Origin: Hoplostethus atlanticus
Lineage: Eukaryota > Chordata > Actinopteri > Trachichthyiformes > Trachichthyidae
Reading direction: 5' to 3'
Assembly: GCA_034670405.1 (NCBI GenBank)
Contig: JAXDDX010000163.1
Coordinates: 1-64,000, forward strand
DNA: 64,000 bases
This document shows, one piece after another, positions 24,214 to 36,687 of the stretch. Each line of letters opens with the position of its first letter. Position 1 is the first letter of the stretch. The notes under the pieces are model-generated. The model saw only the letters and a list, made by a program, of their open reading frames with translations, had not been told where the DNA came from and made no database searches. The position numbers were made by a program, and so were the translations under genes.

Positions 24214-25365
24214 AACAATCAACATATCCTGGCCTGTGGGCTCAGTGACTCCAATTGCTAATCTTCTATAGTAGAGTATAGTTGAAAGGCTAGGACTGAG
24301 GTCAGGTTACTGTTGTTGTGGCAAGATGTAAAATCAACACGATAAATCAGAATACAAGATAATGCTATTGTCGTATTGCTGACAATTTTCAGATTGATCA
24401 TAGGAACATCATTATGATTTACATGGTCAGGCAGTGATGTGACCAGGCCTGCTAACCAGTGTGATTTGAATTAATGCAGTGGATGTTTTGAAGAATTCAA
24501 ATATTGTCAGAATCGATGTATATCTGTGTATATTTGTTATGAAACATGGCTTTTTACAAATGTATATTTTAATTATGTTGAATAGTTTCTAATAATTCAA
24601 ATGTTTGATGTTATACAATGTAAAGTTCATCAATCGTATATTTTGATACTCTGTTAAATGTCTTGTGAAATTTGCACAGCTGAACTGTCTTGAATTCTCA
24701 GGGTGCACAGCAGATTGTCTGCTGCCTGCTTGACTCTTGGTCCTCTAAACACCATGCTTGAATGTTTGAAGTCTTTCAGCACTTTCCAAGTATTAATGGT
24801 CCCAGGGATCATTTCAGAGAGGATGGACTTGTTTCTGATGCTGTCCTGGACATCCCAGATATCTGTGGGTTTTCAGTCATAATTACAGAGACAGAGTAGT
24901 TGTTCAGAAGTCTCTGGGGCTAAAGAACAAAGTCAGGTGAACTGAAAGGGAAATAATTCTAAACCAGGCAAGCTATTATGTGGAGATGGGTGGAAAGCAT
25001 AATGGAAACACCACTGTTACATCCCCTGAAGGCTGTCTAGGGTTGGCAGGGAGTAACACAAATGCTGACCAACGATGTAGACAAGGATTAAGTGAGCATG
25101 AACAAAGGTATTTATTGTACACAGGTTAACTAATCAAAAACAGGAGCAACTAACTTTCGGGGGGAGCCAAGGCCAAAGTAATAAACAAAACCCTGCTCAG
25201 AAAGGAAAAATACTAAGCTTCTCCATATACAGATCAAGGCTTCCTAAGCAGAAGAAAACACAAGAAAGAAGGGATCCAAACAAACTGGCAGCACACCCCC
25301 CCTACTGAGCTCCAACAATAATGCCTAGTCTCAACAGACGGTCAGAAATCATGAAAACACTAGAG
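24214..25365. other. 3' flank of copy B, intergenic
   Basis: This aligns with the 3' flanks of copies C, E and G. It contains the empty Harbinger target GCTGTCCTGGACATCCC (24840-24856) and no gene. Confidence 0.6.
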
Positions 25366-25860
25366 CAGGGGTGTCAAACCAGGGGGCTGTTCCACAAAGC
25401 AGGCTTAGAAAAGCGGCGATCAACCTCGCAAGCCTGGTTTGAATTAACCTAACAAATCAATCGGGGCTAAAGCGGTTCCACGAAGCCCAAGTCAAGCTAC
25501 CGTGATCGGGCTAAACCGAGCCAGGCTCAAGCAATCCAGATAATTGCGCGCGCACATTTATACACAGTTTATTTAAGCAGCCCGAGAGGTCGATCATGGA
25601 TCTGATCGATTCATCATGGCGAAAATTGACGGTAAAGACAGAGCCGCAATGTTCACGGCCACTGAACAGTGACTTTTAGTGGAGGTCTATGGAGAATTCA
25701 GCCATATTACAATGAAAAGGGAAATACGATTGCCATCAATAAAGGGAGAGAGAAAGATTGGCAACGAATTGCTTCTAGATTGAATGCGTAAGTAATTGTT
25801 GAATTAAAAACGAACAAATTGTATAGACCTGATTAAATATCATGTGTTCCAACAATATAT
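25366..25860 (+). mobile_element. hAT terminal repeat interrupted by Harbinger-like element
   Basis: A hAT foldback end (CAGGGGTGTCAAACC, 25366-25380) is followed directly by GGGGCTGTTCCACAAAGC, the end of a Harbinger-like element. A + strand first exon at about 25616-25786 starts MAKIDGKDRAAMFTATEQ. It resembles the Myb/SANT-like DNA-binding protein of Harbinger elements, but an in-frame TGA follows TEQ. No matching right end was found before 26340. Confidence 0.65.
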
Positions 25861-26345
25861 CATTCTCATTCCCCCAACCAGCCGCCTTATATGATGCTTA
25901 ATCTGACCCCAACAGTACCACAACCCTAACCAATTATCTCGGTCTACTCCCGAGTTTTGTAATCTATCCAACCCTGCCAGTTTGACTGTTGTTTCAGTCC
26001 TGTGTGTTCACTTGTGTGAAGACATCTGCCATTTCGTTATTGCTGCATCTAAACTTTTAATTACAGTAACTTACAAGCAAGCACTGTCAATCAGCGGGCT
26101 TTTGGTTAGGCCAATAGAAGTTGCGAGGTAACGCAAAACGTATTGCGAGGGAATGCAAAAGTAGCAACAAAAAAAAAATCCCCACCATGACCCTTAAGGG
26201 GCTCTGTAGGTTTCAGCTCTGCTTGCAAGCATTAAAGGCCTAAGAGACGAGAGTCTCTGACGAATATTTTCTTATAGCTTTATTGAGCTGATCTCACCAA
26301 CTAGATAAAGTGCAATTGACTTAAATTGCCACGACACAACGCCGC
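25861..26345. other. Intergenic sequence, no gene seen
   Basis: Mixed sequence between the broken Harbinger element and the copy C promoter block. It has no counterpart before copies B, E or G, and no ORF or repeat boundary was recognised. Confidence 0.4.
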
Positions 26346-26353
26346 TTTAAAAA
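26346..26353 (+). promoter_or_regulatory. TATA-like box of copy C
   Basis: TTTAAAAA lies 108 bp upstream of the exon 1 ATG, in the same conserved block as in copies B and G. Confidence 0.35.
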
Positions 26354-26733
26354 GTTCAGTGACTCCCTCCTCACTTTGTCCACTCCTACACACACTAACC
26401 TCTCTCTCACACTTCACCTCTTAGTTTTAGGAAGTAGCTTTCAACCAGCAGCGCATGGAAATGGCAGATCAAATGGAAAGCCAGAAGAAAAGGGGAATGA
26501 GCAGACAACTTAATATGTAAGAGATACAACCTTTCTCACTCACTTTCTTTTTCTCTGCTGAGCTGTACAAAGATATATGACTGTTTTTTTGCCTTGGAAG
26601 AGTAAAATACTTCATATGGGATGAAATTCATAGATCAGCAAAGGTGTTGTTCACTGTTAGGTACTGTTCCATGTCGTAGTTACAGAGTCTTATTCTGTTA
26701 CCAGCTATCTGAGTCAAGTTTGTCGTACAGGAC

Positions 26734-26979
26734 TGTAGCAATTACTACTGTACTGGGACTCGGACACTGCTGCTGGCTCGTTCTTCCTGCTCCGCACACA
26801 GCCGACTGGATCCTCCATCCCTGTCGGCTCCTCATACGCACTACCAGTCTCTCACACTGGCGCACTCTCGCTCAGACATTCACACACAGGTTAAAAAGGC
26901 CCGGCTGCAATCAGCCTTAATTGGCCGCAGCCGCTGAGTCAAGGCCGAGCCTAGCCCCCTCCCTCCCCAGTCCGCCACA
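26734..26979 (-). mobile_element. Solo LTR with 5-bp target duplication
   Basis: This 246-bp sequence has TGTAGCAATT...CCGCCACA ends and a perfect AGGAC duplication (26729-26733, 26980-26984). Copy B shows the empty site (GTACAGGACCTTATC, near 18785). Read on the minus strand it starts TGTGGCGGACTGGGG and shares its U3 (GGCCAATTAAGG, CTTTTTAACC) with the TRIM LTR at 6585, but its 3' part differs. It is a related LTR subfamily. Confidence 0.85.
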
Positions 26980-27763
26980 AGGACCTTATCTGTGCAGGTG
27001 GAAAACATGAGCTAGAGCATAGCTTAGCTTCATCATCGGCTTGGTTGATTATTGTCTGTGTAATGGCAATCTGAAGCTCGTCTTATATTACTGGTTTGGT
27101 TTGGCTTGTGTAAATATTAGTAATGGTAGCCTGAGATCCCTTGCAGCATGGATAATCATTTTCACTAGTTTGTGTAATCTGTTGGAGAACATCATGCAAC
27201 ATAGGTATCTGTATGCACTTCATTAACATCCATCCACATAGAGCAAGTCAAAAATCAATTATGTACACGGATATAAAGAAATAATTGTTAAAGTCTGTTG
27301 ATCAATATTTCTTTTTGGATTTCTTCTTCTTTCTTCTTCTTCTTCTGAAGAAAACCTTCATCCCAGCGATAACTTTTAAGTGGTGCCGTTTCATATTTTA
27401 GATTTCTTGTCGTGGCCCTTTCCACATGCTGATCCTTTTGTGAAACGTGTTACTGATTTACCAACTTAGTTTCACAGTCAGAACTTGGCAGTGTTTTAGT
27501 TTGCTACAAAACACAGATATAAAGTGTGGTGGCCCATGAAAGGGGACAATGTGCAAGTTATGTTTATACTGACACAATTCTCATAAACTGCTAAATAAAA
27601 TGTGCATGACCTTTTCCAGTCACACATGGAACATATGAAACAGTGAAAGTGAATTTACTCACATCAGTTTGCCCAGTAATATGCAATAATGCTCAGATAT
27701 TGCATTGCATTTTATATTTAATATTTATCTAGAACTATATATGTACATACTCTGCACTTTACT

Positions 27764-27785
27764 TTATATATATATATATATATAT
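27764..27785. repeat. (TA)n microsatellite
   Basis: A TA repeat at the left junction of the large insertion in copy C intron 1. Copy B reads straight across here. Confidence 0.6.
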
Positions 27786-27804
27786 TTTTTTTAAATCTGT
27801 TTAT

Positions 27805-29150
27805 GGGTCATTTCGTGTCAAATCACCCAAAATAACAGACACTTTAAACCCGACCATCTCAGAATTTGATGAAACTTGGTGTACTTGTTGGTTGGGATCC
27901 CACAACACCAAATCTCAAATTTCAGGTCAGTCGGACCAGTGGTTTGGGAGATACGACCCCCAAAATGTTGCGATTTACGCCCAAAATGGATGTGACCGCC
28001 TGCCTTTGAACCTTCATATCTCAGGAACTACTGGGCCAATCTTCAAAAAATAGGTAGTGTTGGAAAGGGAAGTGGACAAATAATTGAAATCGTTTGGACG
28101 ATTGGAGTATGTTGGGGTACATTGGCCTTTTGACTTTTGCTATGACCTTGAAATTGACCTTGTGGATCATGTAACCTTGGTCCGTGCGGGTGCATGAAAC
28201 GAATGAAGAAGTCTCCATGTTCTTCTGAAACGTCCTCAACTAGCCCAACCCATACCTCATTGTCATACAGACAACAAACATAGTTTTGCTTCTTGACTTC
28301 AATGGGAGGCTCCTCTGGTAACTGTCATATCATCCTCAGAGTCCAGGACAGATACTAGTGCTGGTGGGTCACTCTGCAGGCTCAGTTTGTAGGCATGCAT
28401 CTTTGACTTAGACACTGGAACTAACCGGTGAAATTGCTGTGTTCCCTTGACTGCTTTAGCCACTTGAAACCTCCCTTGTAGTTCCGACTCATGCTTTGCT
28501 ATGTCTCCTGGTGTGATGTTGAAGAAGTGAATACCCGGGATACTCTTGGAACAGAAGTGCATGATAGCCTCACTGGTCAGGATTGGGTCTGCGTAGGGGC
28601 GCTGCAAACCGGCCTTCGTCAGCAACCTCTTCACCGTCCCACCAATTCCATCGCACACGCTTTTGCTGTGGCTTGTCGCAAAAAAGTTCCATTCACCCTC
28701 CAACCCAAAGTCTTCTTCGTGATGGCACAGGTTAACGAAATTGTTCTTATTTTTATACTGTCCGGCACAGCCGTCAGTGAAATAATGGATCTTTTTCATA
28801 TCAGGAAACTCAGTTTGAAGGTGTGGAATAACAACACTCAAGAAAGCATACACAGTTACAGCTGAGTGTTCCTTAGTGTCACTCACTACACAAATGTTAC
28901 GGTGTTCAAGGGTTTCATCTGCCAATCTACAGTATGCCACAAAAGGATGTAGGGTAGCCTGCTTATTTTCCCAGTGGAAGCTCTGAATCTCATCCTGAAC
29001 AACGTATGAAAAGTTTTCCGCAAAATCACCTTGCAGGATTACATCTTCCAACGGCCTCATGGTGGCCTTCAGCTCCTTCATATACAAACTTTGGGCTTTG
29101 GCAGTGAAGCTATGCCGAGTAAGCTTGACAACTTGACCTGAAAAGTTGTG
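27805..29150 (-). mobile_element. Uncharacterised transposon with RNase H-like ORF
   Basis: The open frame runs from 29150 (where it is cut by the L1 junction) to the stop at 28299. It includes LKATMRPLEDVILQGDFAEN, QATLHPFVAYC, HYFTDGCAGQYKN, FFATSHSKSVCDGIGGTVKR and IPGIHFF. I recall similar proteins as dispersed multi-copy predictions in fish and cnidarian genomes, but I cannot name the family. Conserved acidic residues (GDFAEN, FTDG, CDGIGG) would suit a DDE/RNase H-like nuclease; that is inference. Past the stop the C-terminal part (FIRFMHPHGP) appears near 28185-28230 in another frame. The 3' non-coding part to 27805 matches 1-175. Confidence 0.6.
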
Positions 29151-32100
29151 TGATTTTAGTGATCAGTCTAGAAGCTGCAGCTGAACGACCTTGATAGGCA
29201 AGAAGTTTGCTTTGTCTCCCGTCTCAAAAATACGTTGTCTAGATTCAGCCTTACTTGTTGATAACATATCAAACTCGGCCTGGAGGTGAAGGCGTCTATT
29301 ATACAGAGCCGGGGTTGGGGCTGTTGCATACTGATTATCTAATTGTAAAATTTCCTCAGAGATCTCAGACGGTTTAACTGCTTCTGACTTTTTGGTGTGC
29401 GAAACATAAGAGATTATCTGACCCCGTAAATAAGCTTTAAATGCTTCCCACACAGTGGACTGAGAGACATCGGGTGTTTTGTTAGTTTAAAAAAAAAAAA
29501 ATCCAATTTGAGAAGTAAGGAACTCCTTAAAAGTATTATCGGATAGCAGTGGGGAGTTAAAGCGCCACTGCCTTGATGGAACATAGCTTCTAGATAAGTT
29601 GATCTCCATAGAGGTGGGGGCGTGGTCCGATATAACAATGCTGTGGTAGTCGCATGACTTAACCTTTTATAAGTCTATCATCCACAAGAAAGAAATCTAT
29701 CCGAGAGCATGTATGGTGTGGGTGCGAAAAGAATGAGTATGCTTTGGTTGATGGAAAGTTGAACCTCCAGGGGTCAGACAAGCCCAACTGCTTAGCATAG
29801 GGGGCCATAACCTTAGCAGAGCCAGACAGGACTGCGTCTTTAGAAGATGACCTGTCAAGAGTGGTATCTTGGACCATCTTGAAATCCCCCCCTATAATTA
29901 AAAAACTGTTGTCGAGACCTGGTAATGTAGAGAAGAATTTGGAAATAAATTGACTGTCATCCCAATTAGGTGCGTATACGCAGGCGAGGACTACAGGAGA
30001 GTTTTGGATGAAACCTGATACAATAACCGTTGGGGTCAGCAATAGAGCTGAGTAGTTCAAAAGCAATGTTTTTACAAATTAAAATGGAAGCACCCCTAGC
30101 TTTACCATTAAACTTCGAGTGGAATAAATGCCCAACCCATCCTCTTTTGAGTCTTGGAACATCAGAGGCGCACAGGTGTGTCTCCTGGAGAAAAGCTATG
30201 TCGGCCTTCAAATGTTGTAAATGGGACATTATTCTGTTTAATTTAGTGACTTTGTTTGAACCCTTAACGTTCCAGGAGATAAACTGGATAATACCCTGAG
30301 TTGAGTTTAAATCAGCCATTTGGGATGTGGGAGAAGTAATGTTTAGTGTATTGCCGTTGCAACCAAAGGAGGCGAGGGCGCGAGCTGGAGAGGACAGAGT
30401 GGGAGAGCGCGCGTCTCCCTCCGCGGCGACAACCGACGGAGGTCCCCGGGGGTGCAGTCGGGAGCCGCCTGGAAGAGCTGGTGACAGTCGGGGTTGGGGC
30501 GGGATGCCCCTGGAAGCCTGGCAGGCTGGCCGGCTTTGGGGTTCCGCGGCTGACCCGCCGGGGAGGACTGAGGTGCGTCGGGGGAGGGAGACGGCGCTAC
30601 CAACTGCTGTCAACACCGGGGCCGGGTTTATTGATGGTGATAATAAAACGGCCCTGCTGGCCAACTAACTCTCCTCATGCCTTGTGTCTCTGTCTGTCAC
30701 TGACCCCGGTAATGTGGCACCTTGCCACAGTGGTTCCCTGACCGGGAACCTGACAGACAGGGATGTCGTCGCTGCGTCATCAGCTTCCAGAGGAATGCCG
30801 GCGACGACAACCAGCCTCCCTCAGCACCCCGCCCAGCATCACCTGGCCCCACCGACTCCGAGCTGTTCCGGGCGGGACCCTTCATCGCCTTCTTCCTCGC
30901 TCTCAAATGGGGGGGAGGGAGGGGGGGAGTTGGCTTCGGCCGGATGGCTCCCCGGCCTCAGTTTGGCGGTGGGGATATGTGGCGGACTGGGGGGAGGGAG
31001 GGTGGTAGGCTTAGGCCGGACTCAGCGGCTGCGGCCAATTAAGGCTGAGTGCAGCCGGGCCTTTTTAACCTGTGTGTGGATGTGTGAGCGAGAGGGACGC
31101 GCCAGAGTGAGAGGCTGGCGGCGTGGATGCAGGAGCCGGCAGCGATCAGGAGGATCGAGGGCCGGTGGACTGGAGGAGTGGCGAGCGAGCCAGCAGCAGC
31201 CGTGTCTGAGCAGGGGTCTGCGGCTGGAGTGCTGGGACAGAGGCGAGGGCGCGAGCTGGAGAGGACGGAGTGAGAGAGCGCGCGTCTCCCTCCGCGGCGA
31301 CAACTGACGGAGGTCCCCGGGGGTGCAGTCGGGAGCCGCCTGGAAGAGCTGGTGACAGTCGGGGTTGGGGCGGGATGCCCCTGGAAGCCTGGCAGGCTGG
31401 CCGGCTTTGGGGTTCCGCGGCTGACCCGCCGGGGAGGACTGAGGTGCGTCGGGGGAGGGAGACGACGCTACCAACCGCCGTCAACACCGGGGCCGGGTTT
31501 ATTGATGATAATAAAACGGCCCTGCTGGCCAACTAACTCTCCTCATGCCTTGTGTCTCTGTCTGTCACGGACCCCGGTAATGTGGCACCTTGCCACATAA
31601 AACTTAGCCATTTCTAAAATGGCAACAGGCACAAAGCAAATCACGTTGTAAGTCCTATTCTCCAGTGAGATACTGAATCAGGCCTGTGTAGCCTGGTATC
31701 GTCACAAATTGAATAATACAAAAGCAGCCACTAATAGACTAGATAAGAATAAAAATGTAAACCAAAAAGTGCTGCTACAAATTAACATGAGCATCCCAAA
31801 ATTGTATATTAAATAAAAACAATGCATGTAGCCCTACGCCATACACACAGCCAAACCTAACGTATCTCTCTCTCCTTCTATAAGATGCCATGTCGGCTAT
31901 AAACAATGCCCAACTAAAAATCCCGGTAGGCTAGAATATATTATATAGGGCCTAATTTAAATGAACAAATATCCGATCATAACACAATGGGTTAGCTTAC
32001 CATCGTGCACTGACAAAATTGGTTAATGTCCGCGTAAAGAGAGAGTAACACGTCCAGAATGTCAATTTCCTCTCAAGAAAAAAGAACGATCAGTCCAAGT

Positions 32101-32612
32101 ATCCATAGGTAGGCTGCATTATCTGTTCGGTCGTAGGTTTTCTTTGAGCTTGGCGCTGTCCGCAGCAGGGCAGCCCATTGAGTCTCCAACTCCACCAGCC
32201 TATCCATAACTTAATTTTGTGAGGTTTCCAGGGCAGTGATTTTGTTTGCATGGTCAGTCACTGTTGTGTGTAGTGAAGTCATTGTGGAGCTAAGTTCTTT
32301 AACCATTTCTTCGCGCTGTTGGACGGAATTCAGCCATAATCTCCGCCTGTAGCGCTTGGTGGAAATCATGTCGCCCCCGGCGTTTAGCTCCACCATTTCA
32401 CCTGTTTGGCTAGCTAGCAGAGAGTTGTCGATCAGTTTTGTTGACTCGCTTGTTTCTTCTGGACATCAAGAATTAGTTAGTAGTCGATTGCAGCAACAGT
32501 GTGTATGGTTTAGAAAATTCAATCGCTATATTTATAAAAAATATATATATTTGAAAGTTCAGTGGAGAAGCTTCGGAGCACGTCCTCACTCGGCCATGTC
32601 AAAACCGGAAGC
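29151..32612 (-). mobile_element. L1 5' part with TRIM, duplicate of the 4740-8208 block
   Basis: This matches copy A's block in the same order and with the same TRIM. L1 ORF2 starts at 30319 and its endonuclease is readable (NVKGSNK, QETHL, IIGGDFKMV, SRIDFFLVDD). ORF1's N-terminal fragment is at 32211-32470. The L1 stops abruptly at 29150 at the transposon ORF. The right junction at 32612 is the L1 5' end; copy B gives the empty site. It shows that copies A and C share a duplication younger than the L1 and TRIM insertions. Confidence 0.85.
30367..31597 (+). mobile_element. TRIM, second copy
   Basis: The partial 5' LTR (30367-30729), the tRNA-Glu primer-binding site (30731-30748), the short core and the 3' LTR (30978-31597) match the element at 5974-7175, with the same 5' truncation point. 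Its 3' LTR keeps the block GGCTTTGGGGTTCCGCGG (near 31402), which is deleted from the copy A 3' LTR. Confidence 0.8.
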
Positions 32613-33175
32613 CGCTATTTGCACTTCTAGTTAGATGCCAAACTGCATTTCGTTGTCTCAGTACTTGTACTCTGTGCAATCACAATAAAGTTGAATCTAA
32701 TCTAATCTAATGTAAAGCAATGGTGAAACCTTTATTATAATACTATTGTGAAATACTGTAAGCACCTGACAGACACATGGGGAAACTTGACCAACAACAA
32801 TATTATACATCTCACAAACTTAGCAATATCCAACCAGAAACAACCTATCAAAAGAAATGATGTATGTATATTCTAAATTCAGGTCACCCCTCTTCCATCT
32901 CCCTGTTGGCTTCTTCCACTTCCTGTGGGCTGGACTTAAAAGGCCATCTTTCCCAGCTCCTCTGGGAGCTGGGGAAGATACAAATAAAAGGTAACTGTCA
33001 AAACAAACTGTCATAAATTGAATAAAGTGTGTAAAATATGAACACAAAATATTATGTGTAGTGTCATTTTTCCTTGGAAAATGTCTGAATGTAAAATGTG
33101 CCCAAATATAAAGAAATACTGGTGGGCAGCAGCTGATATGGACGACACAATCCTGCTTCACATTCATACCGTTTC

Positions 33176-33364
33176 ACACATTTACAACTGGGAGTTGCCC
33201 AGTACGCCAAACAAATAGTACAGGAGCAGTCAGGAGCCTTGCTCTAGTTATTGAGGGACATAGCATATAGTGTCACTTTCCCCACATGCATTTTCCCAGC
33301 CAGTCACCGTATTCAAACACACAACCTTCTGATCACAGTGTCTTGTGTCTGATTGAATCACATT
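33176..33364 (-). mobile_element. tRNA-related SINE fragment, copy C intron 1
   Basis: Same fragment and position as at 12521-12708. Confidence 0.5.
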
Positions 33365-36300
33365 TTGTACTTTGGTAATGTCCTCCTGTTCACATCTCAC
33401 CCTTTGTAACCACATAAGGTTGCTAGTTGACTAAAAAGTCTGTCCTCTCTCATTTTCAGTTTTAAAGGTTTATTTAACGTACAAACATACCCATCTCTCT
33501 CTCTGTCTGTCTGTCTCTAGCTGAACAGACAGGCTCTTTGGGATGCGTTGGTTGGTTCATAGTCACACTCTCTGGCATCTTTGCAACCTTGCTCTTCCCC
33601 TTCACCATCTGGTTTTGTCTCAAGGTGAGTTGACTCAGTAAATTGACCAGAATGGGTTGTAGGGCAGAAACCTCTATTACCTTTGCTATTTCACTTGATC
33701 ATTGTATAAGGGCAAGTTTGGATGGTTGAACTTGTGTTCTGGATGTCGTCTCTGTTACAGATTGTTCAGGAGTATGAGCGAGCTGTCATCTTCAGGCTGG
33801 GCCGCATCACAGACCGGAAGGCTAAAGGACCAGGTACCAACACTAACACAGACAGAAAAAAATTGATTTATTTTATTGACCGACTGGATTTTAGACATGA
33901 TTTGACAACAAATGGACTAGCATTTAGACAAGTAGAATCGTAATATTTCAATGATAATTCAATGATAATTTCCTTTTATCTTTAGGACTTTTCTTTATTC
34001 TGCCTTGCACTGATTCCTTTGTGAAAGTGGACCTGAGAACCGTCTCATTTGACATCCCACCAGAGAGGTGGGAGGTAGGGTAGTTACAAACACCAACATA
34101 AGTGGGGGGAAATGTTCTTTTGCAGCATTGCAGTAGGATTAGGATGTAGTTGATGTACAAATCTGTGGATTTCTACACTGATTCTGCATGAATCTCATAT
34201 TCATTAGTTCATATGAGCTAGTGTTGACTATAACTTTGACGGTTCCACTTGCTGACTCTCTCTGTCTGCTCTGTCTCTCTCACACACCCACTGTCATATG
34301 CGTTTCTATCCAAGATCCTGACCAAGGACTCAGTTACAGTATCTGTGGATGGTGGACCCGGTGTACTTCCGGGTCAGCGACCCCATCTCCTCCGTGGTCA
34401 ACGTGAGTAATGCAGACTTCTCCACCCGTCTGCTGGCCCAAACCACCCTCAGGAATGTCCTGGGAACTAAGAACTTGTCTGAGCTCTTGTCTGACCGTGA
34501 GGGCATCTCCCACAGCATGCAGGTACAGTACCTCAAGTCAATTTAAGGCTGAAGCCAGACGCAGAGAGCAAGCTGAAAACAAACTATAATCAATGCTGAT
34601 TAATATTTGTAATTGTAATCCTTTGATTCTAAAATCAGAATATACAAAAAGATACTCAAAATCAACTCAAGATACTGTTTAAAAATGTGTAATCTGGTTA
34701 CATTTAATTTGTTAGGAACTATAATTACATTTCAGATTACTTTATATAAGCCAAAGGGATATCCATGTATCAACTCCTTTCAAAAGAGCAGAGCAACTAA
34801 TAGTTACATGCAACTGACTAGACACTCTGATCCCTTTTCTACATTGTATATCATCCTGCTATACATCACTGGGATCCCTTTTGGGAGTGGGGTAAAGAGT
34901 AGTTCAGCTCAGGTGGGCTTCACTAACCTTAAATTTGATACCACTTCCTTTAGATACCCACAGTCACCATGAACAAAAGAAAAGCTCTTATGGGCTGTAT
35001 GTTAAGGGTTTCTCTCTAAGGGGTTGTTAGTCTGTAAATGTTGTTAGTCTATCACCTGTAGTAGATAAATATTATTATTATTAAATTAATATCTCTTTAA
35101 ATCTTCTACATGATACTATAACTATTACATGAACACGTTTGCACCCTGAAGTAATCTAAAAAAAAGTAAATACTGTTTGATTTTTTTAGTTATTAGTTTG
35201 ATCAGTTATTAGACAGATTTCATTTTCAGGTCATCTTTGCAGTGGTGGCAATAATTAATTTTTACTATTATTAATAAAAAAAATATTTTAATTTTTAATT
35301 ATTATTACAGATTACAAGATTATCTGCAAAGATTATTCTTGTTCATTCTTATTTCCCAATATTATTCAGTTGTGTGTTGTTGTATATAAAGATGAATAAA
35401 CTTACATTTGGCCAACAGAGCATCCAAGACAGTGCAAAGTGTCTCTACACTGAAAAGGTGCCCTCTATAGGACAAAGCAGTCAGTTGCGGTACAAAACTA
35501 TTAGCAAATACAGCCCATTCGAGATAAAGGAGTTAAGGACATTAGAAATACCTAATTTAAGATGAGCTATGATTTAATAATATGAGTGAGCTGAGAGAGA
35601 TTAATGAAGAATTGAAGGAGTGAATGGAGAGTGAGAACAAGGGTAGAGGTGATCTGGAAAAGGACGAGCGAGGCCAGAGTTTGGTTTCCTTGATGCTTTC
35701 ATCTGCAGGGAATGTACAGGTTAGGCCAATGCCAACCGCACTTCTTCTAATTTGCCATGATAAACAGCTTTCAAATACATGACTCTGTGGATGGCATGGG
35801 ACAACATGACCACTTCATCAGCATCACAGTGACACCATACAAATAGTTGTACTTCCTCTCTTTTGCAGATGAGCCTGGACGAGGCCACAGAAAACTGGGG
35901 CATCAAGGTGGAGCGTGTGGAGATTAAGGATGTGAAGCTGCCCGTTCAGCTGCAGAGAGCCATGGCTGCTGAGGCAGAGGCTGCACGAGGGCCAGAGCCA
36001 AGGTTAAGACATGCGACACATACACATGGATCCATACACCTGCACACACATGCAAGCATGAAAAAGACAACATGTACACACGAGGGCTAAACAATTATTA
36101 AAAAAGTATATATGATATGATTTTCAGAAGGAAAGGTGTTTCATACAGCTTTCTAAACAAGGTGGTTCATTGCAGATTCCCTGCCATACAAAATAATATG
36201 CATGTCAGACAAAATCCTTAATTTGATTGTAACCGAACAAATCTCAATCATTAGCATTAGCACCACCCACTCACCATTTTAAGCACTTCCAATTAAGTTA

Positions 36301-36687
36301 TGTAGAAAGAAAAGCTGTGTCTGCATGTTTGGCTCTTTATATCCATCTAACCCTACACACAAGTACATGTATTGTAATGTTGTGAAGGAAAGAAAATAGA
36401 CCACTTATTGTGTTGCGAACATAATCTCTTTCTTGATCTACTTATAGGTGATTGCAGCAGAGGGGGAGATGAACGCAGCCCGCGCCCTGAAGGAGGCGTC
36501 CCTGGTGCTTGCAGAGTCGCCGTCTGCCCTGCAGCTTCGCTACCTGCAGACCCTCAGCACCATCGCAGCAGAGAAGAACTCCACCATCATCTTCCCCTTG
36601 CCAATGGATGTCATAAGCCACTTCATGAAGAACCGAAACCATCAACATATCCTGGCCTCTGGGCTCATCAGTTACTCCAATTGCTAA

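Larger units (their letters stand above)
26461..36687 (+). pseudogene. stom: Stomatin-like copy C (subfamily I), multiple frameshifts
   Basis: The exons are 26461-26516, 33521-33624, 33761-33833, 33986-34074, 34315-34522, 35869-36002 and 36448-36687. Exon 1 is 56 bp instead of 58, and its frame meets TGA at the exon 1/2 junction. Exon 4 has 6 extra bp before its donor. Exon 5 has 4 extra bp (GATGGTGGACCCGG, near 34348), and exon 6 lacks 1 bp (CACGAGGGCC, near 35987). Exon 7 has CGA where copies A, B and G have the stop TGA, adding [17 protein letters not shown]. Intron 1 is about 7 kb because of the L1/TRIM/transposon insertion. It is clearly a pseudogene, although splice sites are mostly intact. 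Confidence 0.85.
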
